DNA of 64,000 nucleotides from Arachis hypogaea (taxonomy: Eukaryota; Streptophyta; Magnoliopsida; Fabales; Fabaceae). Position 1 is the stretch's first letter. The number at the start of each line of letters is the position of its first letter. Both the position numbers and the translations under genes were made by a program. The DNA lies in NCBI RefSeq assembly GCF_003086295.3, contig NC_092038.1, positions 97,309,837 to 97,373,836 of the forward strand. Direction: 5' to 3'. Below, one piece after another: positions 51,742 to 60,886 of the stretch. A model generated the notes under the pieces. That model ran no database searches. It was not told where the DNA came from and saw only the letters and a program-made list of their open reading frames with translations.

Positions 51742-54552
51742 ATGACAGGTAGGAGAGGAGAGACATCAACCCCTCCATATACCGAACCAGAGAGGACCCT
51801 TCATAGACTTAGAAGGGAAGCAAGAAGGAAGAGGGTACTGGGAGAAGAAGAATTTGAAGGAGAATCTGAGGACAACTTTGAGGAAGCTCTAGATCTCAAC
51901 ATGGATAGAGAAGTTCACAACCATGAGAGGGATGATGGAAACAATGCCATTCCTGAGAGAAGGGTTCTTGGTTCATACATAAACCCAACCTCTGGGAATT
52001 GTGGTAGTAGCATTCAGAAACCACCCATTCAGGCCAACAATTTTGAACTCAAACCACAGCTAATATCACTGGTGGAGAACCATTGTTCATTTGGTGGGAG
52101 TGCTAATGAAGATCCAAATCAACATCTCACCAAATTCCTGAGAATTTGTGACACAGTGAAGTCCAATGGAGTCCAGGAAGATGCCTACAAACTGCTCTTG
52201 TTCCCATTTTCACTTAGGGACAAGGCAGCTAAGTGGCTGGAATCATTCCCAAGGGACAGCCTAACAACCTGGGATGAGGTGGAGAGCAAGTTTCTGGCAC
52301 GTTTCTACCCCCCACAAAAGGTCAATAGGCTTCGATCTGAGGTTCAGACTTTTAGACAACAGGATGGTGAGACTCTCTACGAGGCATGGGAGAGGTTCAA
52401 AGAGTTGACAAGGAAATGCCCACCAAACATGTTCCCTGACTGGGTGCAATTGCATATTTTCTATGATGGACTTTCTTATGAATCAAGGAAGGCTGTAGAC
52501 CATTCATCCGGAGGTTCATTGAACAGGAAAAAGACTGTGGAAGAAGCCATTGAAGTGATTGAGACAGTGGCTGAGAATGAGTACTACTATGCTTCAGAGA
52601 GGCACAACACTAAGAGAGTGATGGAGCTGAACCATGTGGATACAATTCTAGCCCAAAACAAGGTGTTTGCCAAGCAACTAGCAGAGCTCACCAGGAAATT
52701 AGATACAAAGCAAGTGGCTGCACTACACACACAAGATCAAGAGGAAGTAAGCACTGAAGGAGGTGATTGGGAAGAGGCCAACTATGTGGGAAATCAACAA
52801 AGGCAACCATATGATCCAAATTCCAACACTTACAACCCAGGATGGAAAAACCACCCAAACTTTGGGTGGGGAAACCAGCAAAGCCAACCACAAAACCACA
52901 AACCTTACAACCACAACCAACATAACAATTCCACATACCAAAACTCCAACCAAAGATCATACCAAGCCACACAAAACACTTACTCCCAACCACCATATCA
53001 TGGCCAAAATAACCAACCTGCCCAACCTAATCCGAACCAACAATTTCAAGATCAATTAAACAGGATAGAAGGAAGGTTAGTAAACATGGGTCAGGACATA
53101 AGTGAGTTGAAAAACTTTAGGGACGATGTGAGATCAACCTTAAGAAACCATGGCGAAAAACTCAAGTGGATGGAGGCTCGAGTAGGAGAACTTTCTCAAC
53201 AGGCCCCTAAGTCAACTGCAGTGTTCCCTAGTGACACAGAAAAGAATCCTAAAGGGGAACAAAAGGGAGTGAGATGGGAAGAATGCAAGGCCATCACCAC
53301 ATTGAAGGAAGTCTCAGAAGAAGACGGAATCAGACCCTCAGAAAAGGAGCCAGAAATCTTGAAAGAAAGTGTGGAAGAAGCTAAGCAGGAAAGCGAAACG
53401 GAGCAAGCTAAGGATATGCAAAAGGAAGGCACGCTGGAAACATACCAACCAAAAGCACCATTTCCTCAGAGGTTAGGAGGAGGTGAAAAAGGGAAAACAT
53501 ATTCAAGGTTCCTAGAGACATTTAAGTCTCTCCATATCAATATTCCCTTTCTTGATATCCTCCAGCAGATGCCTACACATATCAAGTATTTGAAAGAATT
53601 GCTGAGCAAGAAAAGAGTTTTGAAGGGAGGACAAACTGTAATAATGAACAAGGAATGCAGTGCACTCATCAAGAAGGACATGGTCTCTAAGAAAACAGAC
53701 CCAGGAAGTTTCCATATCCCTTGCATCATAGGGGAAACAAAAATTGACAGAGGATTCTGTGATCTAGGAGCTAGCATAAATGTGATGCCTCTGACTCTTA
53801 TGAAAAGGCTACAACTGAATGAGGTAAGATCCACTGATGTAATCATACAACTGGCTGACAAAACTCAAAAGCAAGCTGAAGGGGTAGTGGAGAATGTGCT
53901 GGTGAAAGTGGGAAATTATTTCTTCCCTACAGACTTTGTCATTTTGGACATGGAGGAAAGCTACTTACACCCTATCATTCTGGGAAGGCCATTTCTAGCC
54001 ACTGCTAGAGCGCTCATAGATGTAGAACAAGGAGAGCTAATTTTGAGAATACATGATGAACAGCTCATTTTCCATGTTTTCAAACCTGCATCTGACCCTG
54101 AACCAGAATCTGAAAAGCCTAAGGATGATAGTAGCCATCTCTGTTCGGAGGAAAGCAATCCAGCAACTAAAACTCTAAAACAGTCCTTGGAAGGCAAACA
54201 AGATTTGCAAGAGTTAAAGCCACAAGAATTAAAAGAAACAAATAAGAAGGAACCTCCTGGCATAAGAGTCAAAGAAGAAGTCCTCAAGAGAGAGGGAAGA
54301 ATTGTAAAGAAAGTGCCAAGAGGGTGGAGAAACAAGAAAATTCCCACTGAAGGTTTCTCTCCGGGAGATGAAGTGATATCAAGTCATTATCTGCCAATGC
54401 CACCTGGCCTCAAAACCATTCCTTCACAGCTTCCTCAAGTGTTCACAATCAGGAAAGTTCTTTCTATGGAACATTTGGAAATCATAAAGGAATCAAATGG
54501 GGACGTTTTCATAGTAAGAGGAGAAGACATCAAGCACTACAATCCACCCTAA
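51742..54552 (+). CDS. Element E Gag-protease-integrase-tail fusion protein (936 aa)
   Basis: Start chosen at ATG 51742 (MTGRRGETSTPP); the open frame extends to 51718 without another ATG. Order: charged N-terminus; NNFELKPQLISLVEN at about residue 100; Gag domain at about 150-230 (LLLFPFSLRDKAAKWLES, FRQQDGETLYEAWERFKEL); Asn/Gln/Tyr-rich linker at about 350-450; coiled-coil-like segment (QDQLNRIEGRLVNMGQDISE); aspartic protease with active site CDLGAS near residue 674 and IILGRPFLATARALIDV; basic VPRGWRNKKIPTEGFSPGD at about 860; tail to 936 ending IKHYNPP. The tail aligns by eye with the C-terminal region of the element 1 integrase (GxxV, PxxLK, FxVxKV, G, LKHY). No zinc knuckle is seen. 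No internal stop. RT, RNase H and integrase core are absent, so it needs pol in trans. Confidence 0.92.
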   Translation: MTGRRGETSTPPYTEPERTLHRLRREARRKRVLGEEEFEGESEDNFEEALDLNMDREVHNHERDDGNNAIPERRVLGSYINPTSGNCGSSIQKPPIQANNFELKPQLISLVENHCSFGGSANEDPNQHLTKFLRICDTVKSNGVQEDAYKLLLFPFSLRDKAAKWLESFPRDSLTTWDEVESKFLARFYPPQKVNRLRSEVQTFRQQDGETLYEAWERFKELTRKCPPNMFPDWVQLHIFYDGLSYESRKAVDHSSGGSLNRKKTVEEAIEVIETVAENEYYYASERHNTKRVMELNHVDTILAQNKVFAKQLAELTRKLDTKQVAALHTQDQEEVSTEGGDWEEANYVGNQQRQPYDPNSNTYNPGWKNHPNFGWGNQQSQPQNHKPYNHNQHNNSTYQNSNQRSYQATQNTYSQPPYHGQNNQPAQPNPNQQFQDQLNRIEGRLVNMGQDISELKNFRDDVRSTLRNHGEKLKWMEARVGELSQQAPKSTAVFPSDTEKNPKGEQKGVRWEECKAITTLKEVSEEDGIRPSEKEPEILKESVEEAKQESETEQAKDMQKEGTLETYQPKAPFPQRLGGGEKGKTYSRFLETFKSLHINIPFLDILQQMPTHIKYLKELLSKKRVLKGGQTVIMNKECSALIKKDMVSKKTDPGSFHIPCIIGETKIDRGFCDLGASINVMPLTLMKRLQLNEVRSTDVIIQLADKTQKQAEGVVENVLVKVGNYFFPTDFVILDMEESYLHPIILGRPFLATARALIDVEQGELILRIHDEQLIFHVFKPASDPEPESEKPKDDSSHLCSEESNPATKTLKQSLEGKQDLQELKPQELKETNKKEPPGIRVKEEVLKREGRIVKKVPRGWRNKKIPTEGFSPGDEVISSHYLPMPPGLKTIPSQLPQVFTIRKVLSMEHLEIIKESNGDVFIVRGEDIKHYNPP

Positions 54553-54563
54553 CAAGGGACAAC

Positions 54564-54611
54564 CGTCAAGCTAGTGACGTTAAAGAAGCGCTTCATGGGA
54601 GGCAACCCATG
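54564..54611 (+). other. Two-hairpin motif (element E copy)
   Basis: Hairpin 1: CGTCA, loop AGCTAG, TGACG (54564-54579). Hairpin 2: CATGGG, loop AGGCAA, CCCATG (54594-54611). Starts 11 nt after the stop of the fusion ORF. Confidence 0.85.
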
Positions 54612-55668
54612 TTTTTAGTATCCTTACTCTTTATTGTTTTACTCTGCATCTAATAAAGCATGGTTTCTTATGCATGAACGTGAATCCTCAGGACAACCGT
54701 TGATAAGGTGCACTAAACATTACATGTAAAATACAATTGGTCTCTAAGTTTGGTGTGCCTGAAGGCATCTCCAAATCTTATGCAAAATTGTATTTAGTTT
54801 TTCATTCAAGGTGCACAACCAAACATTAAGTTTGGTGTTCCTTTTTGAACACAGTTAATGAAAAGCAAGAAGTTCCTCTGGATTTAGAATTTCATGACAA
54901 GTATACCATTTGCATGTCTTAATACTTTGATTTCAATTACTTTAGGTAGTGAAATTGTTTAGGATCAAAGAGTCAAGGTGACTATGATTTATTAAGAATT
55001 ATGCACATTCATTAAGGACACTAACATGGATTTCATGTCATCAGGAGACATTACCAAACACTAAGTTTGGTGTCCAATAATAAGTGTGCATACATATAAA
55101 AGTCACGGCTATAAGCTCATAAAGTTAATCATTGATCTACAATTCAAAAAGAATGAAAAACATGTGCAAGTGCTTTTCCTTATTCACATGACCGAAAAAA
55201 AAAATGATAACAAATTTGTTTGTTTGTGCAGGTACAAAAGGAAGGATAATAATGGAGGAAAAAGACAAATGGGGAGGCACGGTGCTTGGTCAAAAAGGAA
55301 GTTCAAAGGTCTTTGAAACTAACAAATGGGAAAAAGAAGTTCTGCATGAAAAGATAGCTACATGTACAACCTAATGCACCTAGAATACTTCCAAGAAAGT
55401 GAAAAGCAATTCGTCCTTTTCCCTAATTCATATATTTACCATCAAGCCATCCCTCACAAATCACCCTAGCCGTCCATTTTTCACTTGCTTGCAATATAAA
55501 GAAGCAATTAGGGAACGAGCTCCACACCACCAAAGCTCCTTCTTGCACATTTCCTTTCATCATAGCATAACTATCTCTTGCCGAAAACAACCTCACCACT
55601 CTTCTAACCACATTTTCTTACTTCACCTTGTCAACCTTAGCTTGTTACTCTCCAAAACTAAAGAACCA
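54612..55668 (+). other. Element E region between gag-pro and ORF3
   Basis: Non-coding, with TAAGTTTGGTGT at 54745, 54827 and 55062. From about 55490 it looks like a promoter plus leader. Confidence 0.65.
55495..55501 (+). promoter_or_regulatory. Internal TATA box for ORF3 (element E)
   Basis: TATAAAG 174 bp before the ORF3 ATG; weaker than in A and C but in the corresponding position, followed by a C/A/T-rich leader. Confidence 0.5.
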
Positions 55669-57180
55669 ATGGCAGCCTCATCTAGCCACAAAAGAAGAAA
55701 AGACAAGCAACCCATGGAGGAGGAAAGGGAATTTGATGCATGGAAATACAAATCAGTTTTCCATGAGATCCAAGCCGAATGGATGAGACCTAAAGAGGTA
55801 CTAGCTGAGGTTCCCTTTGACCTGGAAAAGGATGAGTTCCCAGGTATTTGGGAGAAGATCAAAAAGAGGAAGTGGGAGCTCTTGACTAAGCCAATCACTA
55901 AGATCAACATCAATCTGGTGAAGGAGTTTTATGCAAATGCAGTGAGGGAGGATCCAACCGTGGAACCTACCTACAAAAGCTATGTGAGAGGGGTGGAAGT
56001 TGATTTCAGCCCCAAGGCAATCATGAAAACTCTTGGCCTAAAAAACATACGTTTCAGCCAAGCAAGTTATGAGGAAAGGATGATAGGAGAACCTGACTAT
56101 ACGACTATTGCTGAAGACCTTTGTGCCATCAGAGCTGAATGGGTAAGAAAAACAAAAGGGGCTCCAAGAGTCTTGAGAAGGGGAGACCTAACACCTGAAG
56201 CTAAAGGGTGGTATGCAATAGTTAGGAGATCCATCCTACCCACTGCAAACTCTTCAGAAATAGTCCCTAAAAGAGCCATCTTGCTACATTGCATTATGGT
56301 GGGAGGAGAGATCAAGGTTCATAAACTCATTGCTGATCAGATACAAGAGTTTAGTGAGAAAAGTGACCCTGACTCCTGGCTCCACTTCCCTAGCACCATC
56401 ATTAGACTATGCATTGATGCCCAAGTACCACTTGAAGATGAAAGACCTAATTGGCTATATCCTGGAATGGCCATAACTGCTCACAGAATGACTCTTGGCC
56501 CAACCCCCCCAAGACATACAAAAAGAAGAAATGAAGAAGGGCAACAAGCAGAAGAGGAGCAAGAAGCAGAGCAAGAAGGAGAAGAAGAGCAAGAAGAGCA
56601 AAGAAGTCCAGAAAGAAGGCAACAAGTTCCCGGAGACCCCATGGATATGAGCAGAATGCAGGAAATCATGGAAGGAATGTCTCAACAATACATGAGGTCT
56701 CAAGAGAGGCAAGAGGACTTTCACCTCAAAATGATGGACATGCAAAGGAACTTTGAATCAAGATTCCTAGATCTGCAAAGGGAACAGAATTTACAATTAC
56801 AGGAATCCCTCAGCCACATATGCCAACACCAAGATGCCAATATCTTGGCAATCAAGGAAGCCACCACTTTGCAAAATGCAAGATACTCAGTTCAAGCTGA
56901 TTACAACATCAGCTCTCAAATCAAGCTTAACTACATAGGGGAACATCTACACAAGATGGACCCAGCATTCCCATCTTTTGATGAGTATTTCAAAGGGAGA
57001 AAAGAAGGAGAAATAAACAAGGCGATGATCCTTGAAAAAGGAGTGGAAGAAACAATGAAAAAGGCTGGATTCTGGACAAAGCTCATGAGAAAAGATAAAG
57101 GAAGTACAAGCGGTCAAAAAGAGGTAAGAAGCAAGAAGAAGCAGGACCCCAAGAATCAAAAAGAACCAAGCAACAAATGA
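55669..57180 (+). CDS. Element E ORF3, intact (503 aa)
   Basis: ATG at 55669 (MAASSSHKRRKDKQPMEEE), chosen because ORF3 of A starts the same way; the open frame upstream to 55399 is leader sequence. Conserved segments: RKWELLTKPITKININLVKEF, FYANAVRED, VRGVEVDFSPKAI, EAKGWYAIVRRSILPTANS, VGGEIKVHKLIADQ. The C-terminal 200 residues are rich in Glu, Gln and Lys (EEQEAEQEGEEEQEEQR) and look like coiled coil with a basic end. No signal peptide or transmembrane helix is visible, so an envelope role is not supported. Putative plant transposon protein family (Transposase_32-like, from memory). The intact frame in a young element suggests it has been under selection until recently. Confidence 0.88.
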   Translation: MAASSSHKRRKDKQPMEEEREFDAWKYKSVFHEIQAEWMRPKEVLAEVPFDLEKDEFPGIWEKIKKRKWELLTKPITKININLVKEFYANAVREDPTVEPTYKSYVRGVEVDFSPKAIMKTLGLKNIRFSQASYEERMIGEPDYTTIAEDLCAIRAEWVRKTKGAPRVLRRGDLTPEAKGWYAIVRRSILPTANSSEIVPKRAILLHCIMVGGEIKVHKLIADQIQEFSEKSDPDSWLHFPSTIIRLCIDAQVPLEDERPNWLYPGMAITAHRMTLGPTPPRHTKRRNEEGQQAEEEQEAEQEGEEEQEEQRSPERRQQVPGDPMDMSRMQEIMEGMSQQYMRSQERQEDFHLKMMDMQRNFESRFLDLQREQNLQLQESLSHICQHQDANILAIKEATTLQNARYSVQADYNISSQIKLNYIGEHLHKMDPAFPSFDEYFKGRKEGEINKAMILEKGVEETMKKAGFWTKLMRKDKGSTSGQKEVRSKKKQDPKNQKEPSNK

Positions 57181-58224
57181 GAGGTGGTCTTGTTCCTTAA
57201 TAATCAAATAATAGTTTATGAATTGTCTTTATGAGCTTTCTTTCATTTTAAGTCAATTTGTATGTTTGTTTGTTTATTGCTTTGAATAAAGTGAATGCCT
57301 AGATGTTTGGATATAACTTCACCATCTTAAACAAATGCTTGCCATGCTTGTTCTGTTTTCAAAAATAAAAGAAAAGTTTGAACAAAAGTAACTTGGCTCA
57401 ATTAGTGACAAATCAAGTAGAATTAAGTGGTGGTATGCATGCTTGATTGTTTAGTCAGATCACTGGAAATAGAGTGTAGAATTATCAATTTTTGTGTAGA
57501 AGTTGAGTATTGTCTATGGATCTTGATGAATAAATGTCTTTGGCCATGAAAAAGAAAGAAAAAGAAGAAGAAAAAGCCACTGAAAAGGGGCAACCAAAAA
57601 GCAAAAAAAAAAAATTGAGAAAACAAGCTAGGCACCAATGGTTTGAACTTCTGAGACAAATGCCTGTGGTATTTATGTATTAAGGATATGCTTGGATGAA
57701 TAGGTTCTGAGGAGTGTTTCAACACTTGGTAACTTGGGTTAACTAACCCGGGATTATCAACCAAAAGTCCATTATCAAGAGCAACCTAAATACAAAACAT
57801 TTAGTCACACAAAGAGGTGCTGGGCATCAATGTCTCAAGAAGAAATGTGAACTAAAAATGCCTGTAGTGGATATGTGTAATGCAATGATAAGAAAAAAAA
57901 AATGCCAAAGGCTTGTGCAACACATGACACTGAGCAAAAAAGGAGCAAAGGAGCTCTAAGAAAAAGAAAAACAAAGAAAGGAAAATGTGCCAAAGACATA
58001 AGAATAACAAGAGGCCATAGCAGTGTTTGATGGATGCAATGAAAAAGTGATAATCCTACCTGATAAGAATGAAAAAGTGATACTGCAACTTTCTGCATAA
58101 AACCCTTCTGATGAACTTCAAATGCTTGCTAATATAGCCAATGTAATTGCTTTTTGTTTCATACTTGTTTTCTCAATTAACTCAGGACTTGCTTAGGGAC
58201 AAGCAAGTATTAAGTTTGGTGTTG
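57181..58224 (+). other. Element E 3' non-coding region
   Basis: Shares the structured domain: hairpin GGGTT, loop AACT, AACCC at 57736-57749 and TGCCTGTGGTAT-like text at 57661. Ends with CTTAGGGACAAGCAAG and TAAGTTTGGTGT (58211-58222) just before the LTR. No ORF called. Confidence 0.7.
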
Positions 58225-60468
58225 TGATACCAAGGCATCTTAGGCTAGTTTCACTAGCATTTTTCTGTTAGTTTTAGTTGTTTTATGCATTTTCTTGAGC
58301 TTAAAGTAACCAAGAATGGTTAAATGAACAACAAAGTAATGAATCATCCAAACAGTGTAATTTTGATGCAAATTCCATGAGTTTTTAGTTATATTACTTA
58401 AATGCTATGAATGGAAGAATTCTCATGAAAATCTGCAAGACTTTGATGCAATTGTATGGATGATTTCAGGGAAGAAGAGGCTAGGCAAGGAAGCAACCAA
58501 ATCTATAAAGGAAGCTTGAAGATCACATGTGGAGTACAATGTGAAAGTGGCGTTTAACCTTCAGTCTAACCCTAAACTGGAAGTTAAACGCCAGAATAAG
58601 GAATGCACCAAATGCTGAAAGTGGCGTTTAACCTTCAGTTTAAGGTTAAACTGAAGGTTAAATGCCAGAATCATGAAAGCTGAAAAAAGAGGAAACTGGC
58701 GTTTAACCTCCAGTTTATCCTCAAACTGAAGGTTAAACGCCAGAATGAGAATGGCACCAAGGGAGTGATTCCACGTTTAACCTCCAGTTTGACCTCAAAC
58801 TGGAGGTTAAACGTGTTCAAACTATATGAGGCACCAGGAAGCCATTTTCACGTTTAAGCTCTAGTTTGACCTCAAACTGGAGCTTAAACGTGTTCGACAT
58901 TCACACTCCAGGGCTACCTTCTTCATTCCCACGTTTAACCTCCAGTTTGACCTCAAACTGGAGGTTAAACGTGTTCGGCGTTTTTGCTACTCCAGGGTTG
59001 CCTTCTCATTTCCACGTTTAAGCTCCAGTTTGACCTCAAACTGGAGCTTAAACGTGTTCGACCAAGAATTGCCTCCAGGGTTGCAATCTTCATTTCCACG
59101 TTTAAGCTTCAGTTTGACCTCAAACTGAAGCTTAAACGGGTTCGAGTAATTACCCTCCTGGGTTGCTTTCTTCCAATTCCACGTTTAAGTTTCAGTTTAA
59201 CCTTAAACTGAAACTTAAACTTCAACTTAAACGCCACTCTTTGAAAGGGTTTCTGGGCCAATTATATTGAGGTTTAAGTTAGCATTTGAACACAAATATT
59301 AACTTAAACCTATTATGGTATGAAACCCAATTGAATATCATAGTTTATGGGATTGGGCCTGAAGAATTGATGAGTCTGGAACTTCAATTTGTTGAGTCTT
59401 GTGTCATTACTTGTTTATCACTAAGTTTGCTCAATGAATGTTACAGAGTTGGATCACAGCCTCATCAGTATTATGGATCATAAACCCAAAGCAAAAAGGA
59501 AATCAGGGAAAGGCCTCAAAGCCCAAGAATCACAACAGAAGCTCAATTTAGAAAGTGTATAAATAGGATAGAATTGAAGTTAGTAGAGGACTTTTTGACA
59601 CTTTAGCATTTTTTTACTTTTGTAATAGAATTCAGAGCTATGACTCACTAAACCCCTTTCATTGGGTTAGGGAGCTCTATTGTAATTCAATGAATCAATA
59701 ATACTTTTTATCTTCTTCTTCAATCTTTTCTCTTGAATTTTGTTAGAAAGCTTCTCGATCTAATTCCATTGGGTAGTTGTCTTGGGAAAGAAATTATCCA
59801 TAATTGGAATCCTTCGGAACCTTGGGAAAGGAATGGAGGATTCATGCTAGAGAAGCTTTCTCACAGTGAATTGGATTGGGGTTTGGATGGATATTGTGAC
59901 ATGTAATCCTACCAAATTGTGGTTCATGAAGCTGTGTGGTATAATCAGTGATCGAGCATCATCTCTTCTTATGAACATTTAAACCAAGGGATTGGGAATT
60001 TGTTTGTTTTTAGAGAGAATTGGTGAGCCAAGGAATTGGGATCCAATCATATAAGATTGCCAAGCAAAATTCAATGAATGCATTGGTTGAGGAAGAGATA
60101 GAAATGTTTTGATTCGGAGATCTCAATATCTCCTGAAACCCAATGAATTCCCCATTTCTGATCTACATTTTCTCTTTACATTCTGCAATTTAATTTCATG
60201 CAATCACCCCCATCCCTTTTAATTTCAGCAATTTAATTTCTAGCTCTTTAATTCATGCAATTTAATATTCCGCAATTCTCATCTAAATCTTGATTCCGCT
60301 CAACTAGAACAAACTTCTAATCCGAATTGCTCATTCAACCAATCCTTGTGGGATTCGACCTCACTCTATTGTGAGTTTTTACTTGACGATAACCGGTGCA
60401 CTTGCCGGAAGGAATTTTGCCGATTGTGCAATTTCCTAAAATCATAGCATCAAGGTTATGCTACGTCA
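58225..60468 (+). repeat. Element E 3' LTR (2244 bp)
   Basis: Near-identical to the 5' LTR. Palindrome array at 58547-59240; TATA box at 59558-59565. GGTCA follows at 60469. Confidence 0.95.
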
Positions 60469-60473
60469 GGTCA

Positions 60474-60886
60474 CGTGATCAGCGTCACGCATGTGCGTGG
60501 TTGACGCGTGCGCGTCGCTGGCAAATTTCCTCCTCACGCGTGCGCGTAGCTTGAATGTCCTCTTTATGCGTACGCATGGGTGACGCATGCGCATGGCCTT
60601 CAATTCTCCAAATTCTCATCTCTTCATGAATTCTCCACTTGGCATGCTTTTCTCTTCACCTCTTCCATCCAATACTTGCCTTATGAATACAAACATATCA
60701 AGGCATCAAATGGAATTAAAGTGAATTAAATTTAGTTATTTTAAGGCCTAAAAACCATGTTTTCATACTTAAGTACAAATTTAGGAAAAATTACAAAACC
60801 ATTCTATTTCATTAAATAAATGTGGGATAAGTTGATAAAATCTCCTAAATTAAACACAAGATAAACCACAAAATTAGCGTTTATCA
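60474..60886 (-). repeat. F LTR, 5'-side segment with alternating purine-pyrimidine repeats
   Basis: LTR start on the minus strand TGATAAACGCTAATTTTG at 60886. At 60480-60597 there are four to five units of the form ACGCGTGCGCGT or ACGCATGCGCAT, alternating purine and pyrimidine, rich in CpG, and prone to Z-DNA or cruciform. Confidence 0.8.

Larger units (their letters stand above)
49213..60468 (+). mobile_element. Element E: young, complete Athila-like element with open Gag-protease and ORF3
   Basis: 11,256 bp with target duplication GGTCA at 49208-49212 and 60469-60473. Starts TGATACCAAGGC. The LTRs (2245 and 2244 bp) differ by about 13 substitutions and one indel. Contents: PBS, 936-aa Gag-protease-integrase-tail ORF, two-hairpin motif, internal TATA, 503-aa ORF3, structured 3' region. 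No RT, RNase H or integrase core. A recently mobilised non-autonomous element. Confidence 0.95.

Noticed and set aside
55669..57180. ORF3 as a retroviral-type envelope gene.
   Set aside because: No signal peptide, transmembrane segment or cleavage-like site is visible; the sequence fits the plant transposon-protein family instead.
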